Shown: positions 20,405 through 28,519 of the stretch, one piece after another
Numbering within the stretch: position 1 is the stretch's first letter
Layout of the letters: the number at the start of each line of letters is the position of its first letter
DNA from: JBPOHE01 sp052035915
GTDB taxonomy: Bacteria; Pseudomonadota; Gammaproteobacteria; Chromatiales; Chromatiaceae
DNA: 47,817 bases
Direction: 5' to 3'
Assembly: GCA_052035915.1 (NCBI GenBank)
Contig: JBPOHE010000116.1
Location: 1-47,817, forward strand
Made by a program: the position numbers and the translations under genes
The notes under the pieces: model-generated
Told to the model about the DNA's origin: nothing
What the model saw: the letters and a program-made list of their open reading frames with translations, nothing else
The model's database searches: none

Positions 20405-23302
20405 ATGATCTTCAAGTACTTTCTCAAGCCGAAGTGGCAGCATCGCAATGCGGATGTGCGGCGCCAGGCGGTGGAGGCACTCCCGGCGGAGGATCAGACG
20501 ACCCTGACCGAGGTCGCCACCAAGGACCTGGACCCCAGCGTCCGGCGTACCGCCTGTAAACGACTCAGGCACCTGGTCACCCTGAGCCATCTCGCCCACG
20601 GCGATGGGGATGCCACGGTGCGCGAGATGGCTACGGCCCGCTATCGCAATCTGCTGGCGGGGCAGGAGTCGGACAGCCCGTCGCTGGCGGAACGCCTGGC
20701 CTATCTGGAACAACTTCAGGACGAACGCCTGCTCGAACACCTCGCCACCAGCGCCCGGGATACCGAGCTGAGGCGGGCCGCCATCGCCCGGATGACCAGC
20801 GAGGAATTGCTCGTACTCTGCGCGGTGCAGGATTCCAGCGCCGGGATTCGCACCTTCGCCGCCGAGCGGATCGAAACCAAGGAGGGATTGCAGCAAATCC
20901 TGCGTCGCATCGGCAAAAAGGATACCAACGTCTACCGCCTGGCCCGCCAGAAACTCAAACGCATCGCCGAGCAGGAGGCCATCCCGGAACGGGTACGGCT
21001 TCAATGCGCCGAGCTGTGCGAAAAGGTCGAACGTCTCGGGCGCTATGAGCGCTGGGTGCAAGACCGGGTACTGCTCGATCACCTGGACAGCCAGTGGGCG
21101 GCGCTGGAGCCCGAGGCCGAGCCCGAGTGGCGGGAGCGTTACTCCCAGGCGCGCCAGGGCTTTTTGACCGCCTTCGAGGAGTATCGCCGCACCAATCAGC
21201 AGCAACTGGAAGAAGCCGAAGCCAGGGAACGGGTGCGGCAGGACAAAGGTGCCCTGCTCGACGAACTGATCGGCGCCGCCACCTGGGAGAGCGAGTTCGC
21301 CCTGGAGTCCCTGGCCGAGCGGGTGAAGGAACAATGGGCCATCCTGGATGACCTTCCCGAACCCGAGAACAGGCTCTTTGAACGCAATCTGCATCAGGCG
21401 CTCGACAGCATCGGACAGCGGGCGCTCCGGCTGCGACGACAGCACGAGGCCAACGAGCGACTCGAAGAACTGATCCGGCGGACGAAGGCGGACCTGGAGC
21501 AGAGTTCGCCCCTGCAACAACGGGACAGCCAGCAACTCATCGAGGATGGGAACGAGCTGCTGGGGGCGGAGGGACTGGAGCCGGGCCTGCGCACCGACTT
21601 CGTCGGCCTGCGCGAGGAGCTGGAAGAACGTCTGGAAAAACAGAAGCATGTCGCCGAACAAAGGCTCGAACATTTCCAGGCGCGGATCGCCGAACTCGAA
21701 CAGCACCTGGCCGAGGGCGAGCTGCGCAAGGCCGAGCCCCTGTTTCAGAGCCTCCAGGCCAGCCTCGCCCTGATCGCGGCCAGCGGTGTTCCGGCCAAGC
21801 GCTATCAAGGCTTCGAGGCCCAGCTCCATCGCCTGGCTGGTCAGGTCAAGGAGCTCCAGAGCTGGCGCCGCTGGGGTACGGACCAGCACCGGGAGGAGTT
21901 GTGTCGAGGGGCCGAGGAACTCGTCCACGTCGATCTGCCCTTGGAAGAGGTGTCGCTACGCCTGGTCGAGCTGCGGGAAGAATGGAAGGCGTTGGACAAG
22001 GGGGGCTCGCCTCTCAACCATCCCCTCTGGGACCGCTTCAACACCGCCGCCGAGCAGGCCTACGAACGCTGCCGCCCCTATCTGGAGCAACAGGCGCGGG
22101 AACGGGAACAGCATCGGCAGCAGCGCGAGGCCCTCTGCGCCCAGTTGGAGGAATTCCTCGCCAAGGCCGACTGGAAGCAGATGGATTGGAAGCGGGCGGC
22201 GCGGGCCGAACAGGAGATGCGTAACGCCTGGGCGGCCAGCGGACCCACCGACGCCCGTTTCCGTCATGGCCTGGAGAAACGCTTTCGGGAGGCGATGCGG
22301 GTTTTGGATCAGCAGCTCTCCGCCGAACGCAACCGCAACCTGGCGTTGAAAAAGGACCTCATCGCCCGGGCCGAGGCCCTGCTTCAGGAACCGGATCTGC
22401 ACCGGGCCATGGACGAGGCCAAGCGGCTGCAACGGGAATGGCATACCACGGTCGCCGGTCGGCAGAAAGACGAGAACCGTCTGTGGAAACACTTCCGTGC
22501 CGCCTGCGATGCGGTCTTTGCCCGCCGCCGTGAGCAATTGGAGGCCATGGGAAAAGCCCTGGGGCAAAATCTCAGCCTGCGTGAAGGGCTGCTTCAGGCC
22601 TTGCGGGACTTGGCGCGACCGGGAGAGGAGGCGGCCGCCATGGCGGAGCGCTATACCGAATTGTGGGAACGCTGGGAAGAGACGGCCAGTCTGCCCCTCC
22701 CCACCACCAGTTCAGCCGCCACCCTGGAGCGTGAATGGCGGGAGGCCCAACAGGCCTATCGTCAGCGACTGGTGCAACTGGAACAGGAGGCGATCGAGCG
22801 GGAGCGCACCCAACTGGCCAGGTTTGGGGATCTTTGTCGCGCCATGGAGCGGCTGATCCAGGGCGATGCCGCGGGCGAGGGGGAGGTGGCGGCATTGGAG
22901 GCCGCCTGGCAGGCCATGGGGAGCCTCGTCGATCAGGCCCTGTATCGGCGGATGGAACTCCGCTTTCAACAGGCCCGCCAGGCCCGACTGAGCGGCGGCT
23001 CCATCCTGGACGACTATCTTGCCGCCCAAGCGGCGAACAAGACGCGGCGGGAAGAGCTCTGTCTGCATCTGGAGATCCTCTCCGGGGTGGCCTCTCCACC
23101 GGATCAGACCCAGGCCAGGCTGGCCTTCCAGGTCAGCCGCCTGAGCGAACACCTGCGGACGGGAGAGAAGGACCCCCTGGAACGGGCCTCGCGTCTGATC
23201 GAGGAATGGTATACCTGTGGACCGGCCCCGACAGAGGTGGCGGAAACCCTGGAGGCTCGCTTCCAGCGCGCCCGGGAGGCGCTGCAGCCGGCCCTGCCGT
23301 AG
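20405..23302 (+). CDS. Large DUF349 / HEAT-repeat coiled-coil protein
   Basis: From the ATG at 20405 (MIFKYFLKPKW) the product is 965 aa. The N-terminal 200 residues look like HEAT-type helical repeats (DPSVRRTACKRLRHL, DATVREMATARY). The rest is very charged, Glu/Arg-rich coiled coil with several DUF349-type units, recognisable by repeated W-K-x-hhD / LW-xxF segments (for example EEWKALD ... PLWDRFNTAAEQAY and NRLWKHFRAACDAVF). It is cytoplasmic. The function of DUF349 proteins is not established. The gene stands alone and is flanked by two inverted copies of a 67-69 bp double-hairpin repeat. Confidence 0.9.
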   Translation: MIFKYFLKPKWQHRNADVRRQAVEALPAEDQTTLTEVATKDLDPSVRRTACKRLRHLVTLSHLAHGDGDATVREMATARYRNLLAGQESDSPSLAERLAYLEQLQDERLLEHLATSARDTELRRAAIARMTSEELLVLCAVQDSSAGIRTFAAERIETKEGLQQILRRIGKKDTNVYRLARQKLKRIAEQEAIPERVRLQCAELCEKVERLGRYERWVQDRVLLDHLDSQWAALEPEAEPEWRERYSQARQGFLTAFEEYRRTNQQQLEEAEARERVRQDKGALLDELIGAATWESEFALESLAERVKEQWAILDDLPEPENRLFERNLHQALDSIGQRALRLRRQHEANERLEELIRRTKADLEQSSPLQQRDSQQLIEDGNELLGAEGLEPGLRTDFVGLREELEERLEKQKHVAEQRLEHFQARIAELEQHLAEGELRKAEPLFQSLQASLALIAASGVPAKRYQGFEAQLHRLAGQVKELQSWRRWGTDQHREELCRGAEELVHVDLPLEEVSLRLVELREEWKALDKGGSPLNHPLWDRFNTAAEQAYERCRPYLEQQAREREQHRQQREALCAQLEEFLAKADWKQMDWKRAARAEQEMRNAWAASGPTDARFRHGLEKRFREAMRVLDQQLSAERNRNLALKKDLIARAEALLQEPDLHRAMDEAKRLQREWHTTVAGRQKDENRLWKHFRAACDAVFARRREQLEAMGKALGQNLSLREGLLQALRDLARPGEEAAAMAERYTELWERWEETASLPLPTTSSAATLEREWREAQQAYRQRLVQLEQEAIERERTQLARFGDLCRAMERLIQGDAAGEGEVAALEAAWQAMGSLVDQALYRRMELRFQQARQARLSGGSILDDYLAAQAANKTRREELCLHLEILSGVASPPDQTQARLAFQVSRLSEHLRTGEKDPLERASRLIEEWYTCGPAPTEVAETLEARFQRAREALQPALP

Positions 23303-23576
23303 AAGCTGTTTGGACGTGCTCGTGGCAACTTCCGAACTCGTAGGGCGGCAACCCTTTGCCGCCATTTGATGCCGATCAGGGAGTGTCGGCAAAGGATTGC
23401 CGACCTACTCGGCTCGCTACCGCTTCCGCGCCTCGGGGCCAAGGTCTGTTCCTGCGATTATTGTACTCATCAAGAGAACAATAATCGCTTTATTTCTTTA
23501 TTTATTGCCAAAAAGAGAACGAAAATCGGGCCTTTCCGCTCGATGCCCGGGAGGCGAAGGTTTCCAAATAGTTTCT
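23301..23576 (-). repeat. GTTCTC-family element, copy C, with MITE-like ends
   Basis: Core 23429-23556: a long hairpin GCGATTATTGTACTC (23454-23468) with GAGAACAATAATCGC (23474-23488), one mismatch, then an AT-rich stretch and GAGAACGAAAATCGGGCC. The reverse complement matches copy G almost base for base, including CATCGAGCGGAAAGGCCC. Outer ends AGAAGCTGTTTGG (23301-23313) and CCAAATAGTTTCT (23564-23576) form an imperfect terminal inverted repeat. The unit exactly fills the gap between the stop codon of the DUF349 gene and the stop codon of folE. Confidence 0.75.
23340..23408 (-). repeat. Double-hairpin REPIN-like element, copy 2 (3' side of the DUF349 gene)
   Basis: GGCGGCAA/TTGCCGCC and TCGGCAA/TTGCCGA hairpins framed by GTAGG and CCTAC; inverted relative to 20165-20231. 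It lies inside the longer terminal-inverted-repeat unit that also contains GTTCTC copy C, so it appears to have been inserted into it or to have combined with it. Confidence 0.7.
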
Positions 23577-24211
23577 TAACCCCGCAGCAGGCCCATGAAC
23601 TCGGCCCGGGTGCGGGCGTCGCTGGCGAAGGTGCCGCGCATGGCGCTGGTGACCGTGGTGCTATTCTGTTTCTGCACCCCGCGCATCATCATGCAGGTGT
23701 GACTGGCCTCCATCACCACCGCCACCCCATAGGCATCGAGCCCCTGCATCAGGGCATCGGCGATCTGGCTGGTCAGGCGTTCCTGCACCTGCAGCCGACG
23801 GGCGAACACATCCACCACCCGCGCCACCTTGCTCAGGCCCACTACTTTGCCGCTGGGCAGATAACCCACATGGGCGCGGCCAAAGAAGGGCAGCACATGG
23901 TGTTCGCACAGGGAATAGAACTCGATGTCCCGCACCAACACCATGTCCTGGCAAGCCTCATGGAAGATGGCGTCCCGGATCACCTCCTCGGCCTGCATGT
24001 CATAACCGCTGGTGAGGAAATCCATGGCCTTCGCCACCCGGAGCGGGGTGCGTCGCAGTCCCTCGCGCTCGGGATTTTCTCCCAGGCGGACCAGCATCTG
24101 GCGCACCAGGCCCTCGAATTCCTGGTCATAGGTCTCTTCCGGGCCGGCATCCAGACTGGCGGCATAGCGGCCGCGGCTCAGCACCCGCGCTTGTTGGGGA
24201 TTGATGGTCAT
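23576..24211 (-). CDS. folE: GTP cyclohydrolase I
   Basis: A 211-aa type I GTP cyclohydrolase, normal length, with GGGAGA upstream of ATG 24211. It converts GTP to dihydroneopterin triphosphate, the first step to folate (and to queuosine precursors). Landmarks: FYSLCEHHVLPFFG (Cys and His zinc ligands), GYLPSGKVVGLSK, RLQVQERLT and ASHTCMMMRGV (third zinc ligand). It is convergent with the DUF349 gene across repeat copy C. A queuosine link with queA/tgt in the same window is biochemical, not operonic. Confidence 0.97.
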   Translation of the reverse strand: MTINPQQARVLSRGRYAASLDAGPEETYDQEFEGLVRQMLVRLGENPEREGLRRTPLRVAKAMDFLTSGYDMQAEEVIRDAIFHEACQDMVLVRDIEFYSLCEHHVLPFFGRAHVGYLPSGKVVGLSKVARVVDVFARRLQVQERLTSQIADALMQGLDAYGVAVVMEASHTCMMMRGVQKQNSTTVTSAMRGTFASDARTRAEFMGLLRG

Positions 24212-24285
24212 GTGCTGGTCTCCCTGTTGTTGGTTGTGGTGGTACAGACCCCTTCGCCGCGATATGGGGTTGTCAGTCGGTCAAA

Positions 24286-24409
24286 CCAACTCGAAACTTG
24301 TAGCCGATTTTTCGTTCTCCATTCGAGAACGAATCCGCTTCCATGGGGGTATTGTTCTCGGCAAGAGAACAAAGATGGTTATTTTCGGCCAGTGCCCGAA
24401 ACCGCTGAG
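24286..24409 (-). repeat. GTTCTC-family palindromic element, copy D
   Basis: CCGATTTTTCGTTCTC (24304-24319), GAGAACGAAT (24325-24334), ATTGTTCTC (24351-24359) and GAGAACAAAG (from 24365), ending with TTTTCGGCC...GCCCG. It forms two local GTTCTC/GAGAAC hairpins with five-base loops. Located between folE and the response regulator (both minus strand), where it occupies most of the 323-base gap. Confidence 0.75.
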
Positions 24410-24534
24410 CACCAATACCCATTTCTGTTGAGCCTTTCTCTCCGCGGCGAATTCATGCTCGGTGCCCGATCTGGCTGGTCGGCGACGCTCGCCGGGGCCA
24501 GGGTTGCCTGTCACTTTCCCTGCTCCAGAGGTTC

Positions 24535-25254
24535 TCAGGGGATCTCGATACCCCAAGGCGCCCCGGCATTCTCGAGCAGGCCGAGGGCCAGGCTGTAGTT
24601 GTGGGTGCACATGGCGTTACGTATCTCCTCGATGTGCGTGGGAAAGGCGGCGCGCAGCAGATCCTCGTGATTGACGAAGCAGGCCAGGGATTCGCTATCC
24701 CGGCTATCGAGCAACCCATTCAACTGCTTCACCACCTCTGTGAGCATATTCAGGTCGATTTCCTGCACCGAGATACCGGAGTGAAGCCGTTCGATCTCTT
24801 CGTTACGCCGCAGGACTTCGTGAGTGAGAAAGAAGTTCTTGGTCCGCAGGTAGTCGGTGGCCGCCTTGAGAGCGAGGTGGGTTTTCACCCGGGCCAGCAC
24901 GATGACTGGGCTGAAGGGCTTGGTGATGTAATCCACGGCCCCGAGTTCCAGGCCGTGGCGCTCGTCTTCGACATCAGACCTGGCGGTGAGAAAGATCACC
25001 GGAATCTCCCGGGTGCGTAGGTCGGCCTTCAGCCGCCGGCAGACCTCGTAACCATCCATTCTGGGCATCATGACGTCGAGCAGGATGAGATCGGGCGGCG
25101 AGTCGCCCGTTGCGATCCTGATGGCATGGGATCCGTTGGTGGTTACTTTCACCTTGTACAGGTCTTTGAGCAGGTCGTTGAGCAGGAAGAGATTCTCGGC
25201 GGTATCGTCCACCACCAGGATGGTTGCGAGCCGTGGACGTTCACTGTCGTTCAT
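24535..25254 (-). CDS. Response regulator with receiver domain and uncharacterised helical C-terminus
   Basis: A 239-aa protein. The receiver (about 10-130) is complete: VVDD acidic pair, phosphoacceptor Asp in LILLDVMMPRMDG, Thr/Ala at VIFLTAR and Lys in ITKPFSP. After a linker helix (KNFFLTHEVLRRNEEIERL), the C-terminal 80 residues are helical without a DNA-binding, GGDEF or HD signature. It is closely similar in its receiver to the HD-GYP protein at 9567-10745. It stands alone between repeat copy D and the antiporter gene. The output is unknown. Confidence 0.88.
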   Translation of the reverse strand: MNDSERPRLATILVVDDTAENLFLLNDLLKDLYKVKVTTNGSHAIRIATGDSPPDLILLDVMMPRMDGYEVCRRLKADLRTREIPVIFLTARSDVEDERHGLELGAVDYITKPFSPVIVLARVKTHLALKAATDYLRTKNFFLTHEVLRRNEEIERLHSGISVQEIDLNMLTEVVKQLNGLLDSRDSESLACFVNHEDLLRAAFPTHIEEIRNAMCTHNYSLALGLLENAGAPWGIEIP

Positions 25255-25657
25255 GCATCACCCTTTTGCTTCGGTAAGATTTTGCGCCATGGGCGCCACC
25301 CTGAAGGCCCTTGTCCAGAGCCGGTTTGCCAATCCCAAACCTGGGTTCCCATAACCGGGGCTACCGCCCTCGCATTGGAATGCGCGCGCCGGATGGGGTG
25401 CGGTGGGAGAGAGAAAGGGGCCCCTCGGGGGCGGGGGAAGGTATTCATTGGGCTGGCGCTGGAGAGCCGAAGACGGCCCCAAATACGAATATGATAGTTT
25501 CCGGCCAGCGGAATTTGAATCGTCTCCAACGACCACCACAGGGCTTCCCGACGGCTCGGCTTGAAATGCCCGCTTTCAGGACTCAGCTCATGGCCCAGGG
25601 GTCGGGATCTCCGGTCCCGATCGATGTTTCCGGCCAGCCAACCCCTGGAGCCTGCCC
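25255..25657. other. Divergent intergenic gap, no gene seen
   Basis: About 400 bases between the response regulator (minus) and the antiporter (plus). Apart from G-rich runs around 25420-25440 and a small TCGGGA/TCCCGA hairpin near 25603, I see nothing I can name. It must hold both promoters. Confidence 0.4.
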
Positions 25658-27409
25658 TTGGATCTGAACAACTTCGTCGTCTCGGCGGTCCTCTTGCTGG
25701 TGGTCACCTCCATCACGGTGACCCTGTTCAAGTACCTGGGGCTCGGCAGCCTGCTCGGGCTTTTGGTCGCGGGTGTCATCGTCGGTCCCCATTCCCCGGG
25801 GCCCTACATCACCACCCATGTGGACGATGTCCGTCACTTTACCGAGCTGGGGGTGGTGTTTCTGCTCTTCCTCATCGGTCTGGAGATGAAGCCCGCCCGC
25901 CTCTGGGCGTTGCGACGGGAGGTCTTCGGCCTGGGTTCCTTGCAGATCCTGCTCACCGGCGCCGGCATCGCCGTCTATTGGGCGCTCTCCCCGGCTTCCT
26001 GGCCGGTGGCGATCCTGATCGGGTTCACCCTGGCGCTCTCCTCCACCGCCTTTGTCATGCAGTTGTTGCAGGAACGGGGCGAGATCGCCAGCCGACAGGG
26101 CACCACCGCCTTCGCCATCCTGCTCATGCAGGATCTGGCCATCGTCCCCCTGCTCGCCATGGTGCCCCTGCTCTCCGATGCCGCCCCGCTCGCCGCCGCG
26201 GTGCCCCTCTGGGAACGGCTGCTCATCGTCATCGGCCTGCTGGGAGCGCTCTGGGTGTTCGGCCGATTCTTGGTACCCTTCGCCCTGGAACGCCTGGCCC
26301 GACTGGGGCATCGGGACGGGTTTCTGACGGTGGTGCTGCTGGCGGTATTCTTCCCCGCCTGGGTAGTGCACGAGGCCGGACTCTCCATGGCCCTGGGCGC
26401 CTTTGTCACCGGCCTGCTCTTGTCCGGCTCGCGTTACAGCCTGCAAGTCCAGGTCATCGTCGAGCCCTACAAGGGCCTGATGATGAGCCTCTTCTTCGTC
26501 GCCGTGGGGATGTCCATCGACCTCGGCGCCCTGGCGGCCCAACCGTTCGACTTTCTCCGCCAGGTGTCGATCATCGTTCTCATCAAGCTCGCGGTCATGT
26601 TCGGGCTCGCCCTGGCCTTCGGTCTGCCGCGCCAGATCGCCACCCGGGTGGCCTTTCTGCTGGCCCAGGGGGGCGAGTTCGGTTTTGTGCTGCTGGGATC
26701 GGCCAAGGCGTTGCAGGTCATCGACGACGCCACCTTCGTCGTCGCCATCGGCGTGATCTCGATCAGCATGCTGATTACGCCCCTGCTGGTGCGGCTCGGG
26801 GATACCCTGGCCCAGCGCCTGGAACCGGCCACCCCCCTGGGCGGGGGTGGTCTGGGCTACCGGCATGCGGATCAGGAGACGACCACTGTCAAGGTCATCC
26901 TCGGCGGTTACGGGCGGGTCGGTCATATCGTCGCCACCCTGTTGCACAACAGCGGCATCCCCTTCATCGGCTTCGACACCAAACCGGCGCGGGTGGCCCA
27001 GGGCAAGGCGGACGGTTTCCCGATCTTCTATGGCGACATCGGGGATGCGGAATTGCTCCAGGCCGCCCATGTGGAACAGGCATCCCTGGTGGTCCTCACC
27101 ATAGATCACGAACCGACCAGCCTGCGGGCCATCGCCCATTTGCGCCACAGCCACCCGGCCCTGCCGATCATCGTCCGGGCGCGGGATCTGGAGGCGAGCG
27201 GTCGCCTGATCGAGGCCGGCGCCACCCTGGCCTATCCGGAGGCCATCGAGAGTAGTTTGCGCCTGGCGGCCCATGCCCTGGAGATGTTGGGGGTGCCGGT
27301 GGACAACGTCGATCTGCTGTTGCACGGCGTCCGCGCCGAGAACTACGAGCTGGTACGAGAGCCACCCGCCGCCCCGACTCCGAGCGCTGGAGAAGGGGCG
27401 CGTCCATGA
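25658..27409 (+). CDS. CPA2-family (Kef/YbaL-type) monovalent cation:proton antiporter
   Basis: A 583-aa membrane protein. The start is TTG 25658 (LDLNNFVVSAVLL), with CTGGAG nine bases upstream. Residues about 5-380 form some 12 transmembrane helices, with GPHSPG, ELGVVFLLFLIGLEM and FVTGLLLSGSRY typical of Na+/H+-exchanger-like CPA2 carriers. A TrkA-N/RCK domain follows (about 410-525) with the NAD-binding loop GGYGRVG and acidic D in GFDTKP. Such proteins exchange K+ or Na+ for H+. The NRDE gene begins 28 bases downstream, and the K+ importer Kup lies beyond it, suggesting a potassium-handling region. Confidence 0.93.
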   Translation: MDLNNFVVSAVLLLVVTSITVTLFKYLGLGSLLGLLVAGVIVGPHSPGPYITTHVDDVRHFTELGVVFLLFLIGLEMKPARLWALRREVFGLGSLQILLTGAGIAVYWALSPASWPVAILIGFTLALSSTAFVMQLLQERGEIASRQGTTAFAILLMQDLAIVPLLAMVPLLSDAAPLAAAVPLWERLLIVIGLLGALWVFGRFLVPFALERLARLGHRDGFLTVVLLAVFFPAWVVHEAGLSMALGAFVTGLLLSGSRYSLQVQVIVEPYKGLMMSLFFVAVGMSIDLGALAAQPFDFLRQVSIIVLIKLAVMFGLALAFGLPRQIATRVAFLLAQGGEFGFVLLGSAKALQVIDDATFVVAIGVISISMLITPLLVRLGDTLAQRLEPATPLGGGGLGYRHADQETTTVKVILGGYGRVGHIVATLLHNSGIPFIGFDTKPARVAQGKADGFPIFYGDIGDAELLQAAHVEQASLVVLTIDHEPTSLRAIAHLRHSHPALPIIVRARDLEASGRLIEAGATLAYPEAIESSLRLAAHALEMLGVPVDNVDLLLHGVRAENYELVREPPAAPTPSAGEGARP

Positions 27410-27437
27410 GGCGAGCCGCCGAGCGGTAGGAATCCCG

Positions 27438-28178
27438 ATGTGCACCCTGGTCATCCTGCGGCGTCCCGGCCAGACCTGGCCCCTGTTGCTGGCCGGCAAC
27501 CGGGACGAGATGCGCCACCGACCGGCGGCTCCGCCCGCCCGTCACTGGCCCGACCAACCCGGCGTGGTGGCCGGCCTGGATCGGCTCGCCGGCGGGAGCT
27601 GGATGGGGATCAACGACCAGGGATTGGCGGCGGTGGTGATGAATCGCATCGGTACCCTGGGACCCGAGAGTGGCAAACGCAGCCGCGGTGAGTTGGTCCT
27701 GGAGGCTTTGCAACATGATTCGGTCGCTGGGGCGGTGCGGGCCTTGGCTGCCAAGGACCCGGATTCTTATCGTCCATTCAACTTGGTCATCGGCAACAGG
27801 GAGGATTGTTGCTGGTTGAAGAACGATGGCGGGCAACATATCGAACTGATCCGGATCCCCCCTGGACTCCACATGCTCTCATCGGGTGAACTGAACGACC
27901 TCGGCCAGCCCAGATTGCGGGTTTTCCTGCCCAGATTCCGCGCCGCGCCGACCCCGGAACCGCCAGAGGACTGGCGGGCCTGGCAACGGCTCCTCGCCGA
28001 TCGCGACTACCTCCCCGAGGACGGCCCCCAGGCCGCCATCAACCTCGACCGGCCCGATGGCTTCGGCACCTGCTCCAGTTCCTGCATCGCCCTGGCAGCG
28101 GACTCCCGGCAACCCCCACTCTGGCTATTCGCCGATGGCCCGCCGGATCTGGTCCCCTTTCGGCGGCTCGACTTTTGA
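27438..28178 (+). CDS. NRDE-family (TANGO2-like) protein
   Basis: From ATG 27438 the product is 246 aa and begins MCTLVIL, the hallmark of the family, in which Cys2 becomes N-terminal. The motif NRDE (LLAGNRDEM) and GGSWMGIN, RGELV and the C-terminal FGTCSSSCIAL follow in the expected order. The fold is Ntn-hydrolase-like; the bacterial function is unclear, and TANGO2 relatives are linked to haem and lipid handling. The gene is close behind the antiporter and likely in its transcript. Confidence 0.93.
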   Translation: MCTLVILRRPGQTWPLLLAGNRDEMRHRPAAPPARHWPDQPGVVAGLDRLAGGSWMGINDQGLAAVVMNRIGTLGPESGKRSRGELVLEALQHDSVAGAVRALAAKDPDSYRPFNLVIGNREDCCWLKNDGGQHIELIRIPPGLHMLSSGELNDLGQPRLRVFLPRFRAAPTPEPPEDWRAWQRLLADRDYLPEDGPQAAINLDRPDGFGTCSSSCIALAADSRQPPLWLFADGPPDLVPFRRLDF

Positions 28179-28310
28179 GCGCGCTCCGCCGGGAACCGCA
28201 ACTTGTAGGCTGTGAATGAGCGGAGCGAATCCCAGCCCATGGCGGCGGATCTCCGGATACCATCCCTTGGCGCCTCGACACCGGCCTACCGATCCGGAAG
28301 GCCCGGATCG

Positions 28311-28430
28311 GCTCCGGGGCCAGGGGTGTTTGGATCTGATTTTGTTCTCCATTCGAGAACAATTCTACTCCAAGAGAGATATTGTTCTCTCCAGAAGAAC
28401 GAAAACCGGCCATTTTCAGCCGAGGCCCGG
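28311..28430 (-). repeat. GTTCTC-family palindromic element, copy E
   Basis: GCTCCGGGGC at the left, GATTTTGTTCTC (28338-28349), GAGAACAAT (28355-28363), ATTGTTCTC (28381-28389), AAGAACGAAAACCGG and GGCCATTTTCAGCC, ending in GGCCCGG. Almost the same sequence as copy F, including the bases after it up to about 28490. It lies between convergent genes (NRDE protein and Kup). Confidence 0.8.
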
Positions 28431-28442
28431 AAGGCTGAGCCG

Positions 28443-28490
28443 TGGCTTACCCGGCTGAAGATGGGTTAACACCTATCCTACCCGGCTCGC
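28443..28490. repeat. Short repeat trailing copy E (also at 38720-38767 and 47101-47135)
   Basis: TACCCGGCTGAAGATGGGTT followed by CCTATCCTACCCGGCT. The same phrase follows copy F (38720-38767), and a related hairpin, GGGTAGGATGGGTG/CACCTATTCTACCC, follows copy G. It seems to be a companion module of the larger element. Confidence 0.55.
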
Positions 28491-28519
28491 CCTTCCATCC
28501 TCCGTAGGTCGCGACTCGA

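Noticed and set aside
20390..21928. Minus-strand frame of 512 codons opposite the DUF349 gene
   Set aside because: Leu/Gly/Gln-rich shadow; the plus strand has HEAT and DUF349 features.
25561..27255. Plus-strand frame of 564 codons overlapping the antiporter
   Set aside because: Arg/Pro/His/Gly-rich shadow of the antiporter in another frame.
25583..27499. Long minus-strand frame (638 codons) opposite the antiporter gene
   Set aside because: It is antisense to a clear CPA2 antiporter; its composition (runs of Gln, Gly, Asp, His) is typical of a GC-rich shadow frame and it shows no domain.
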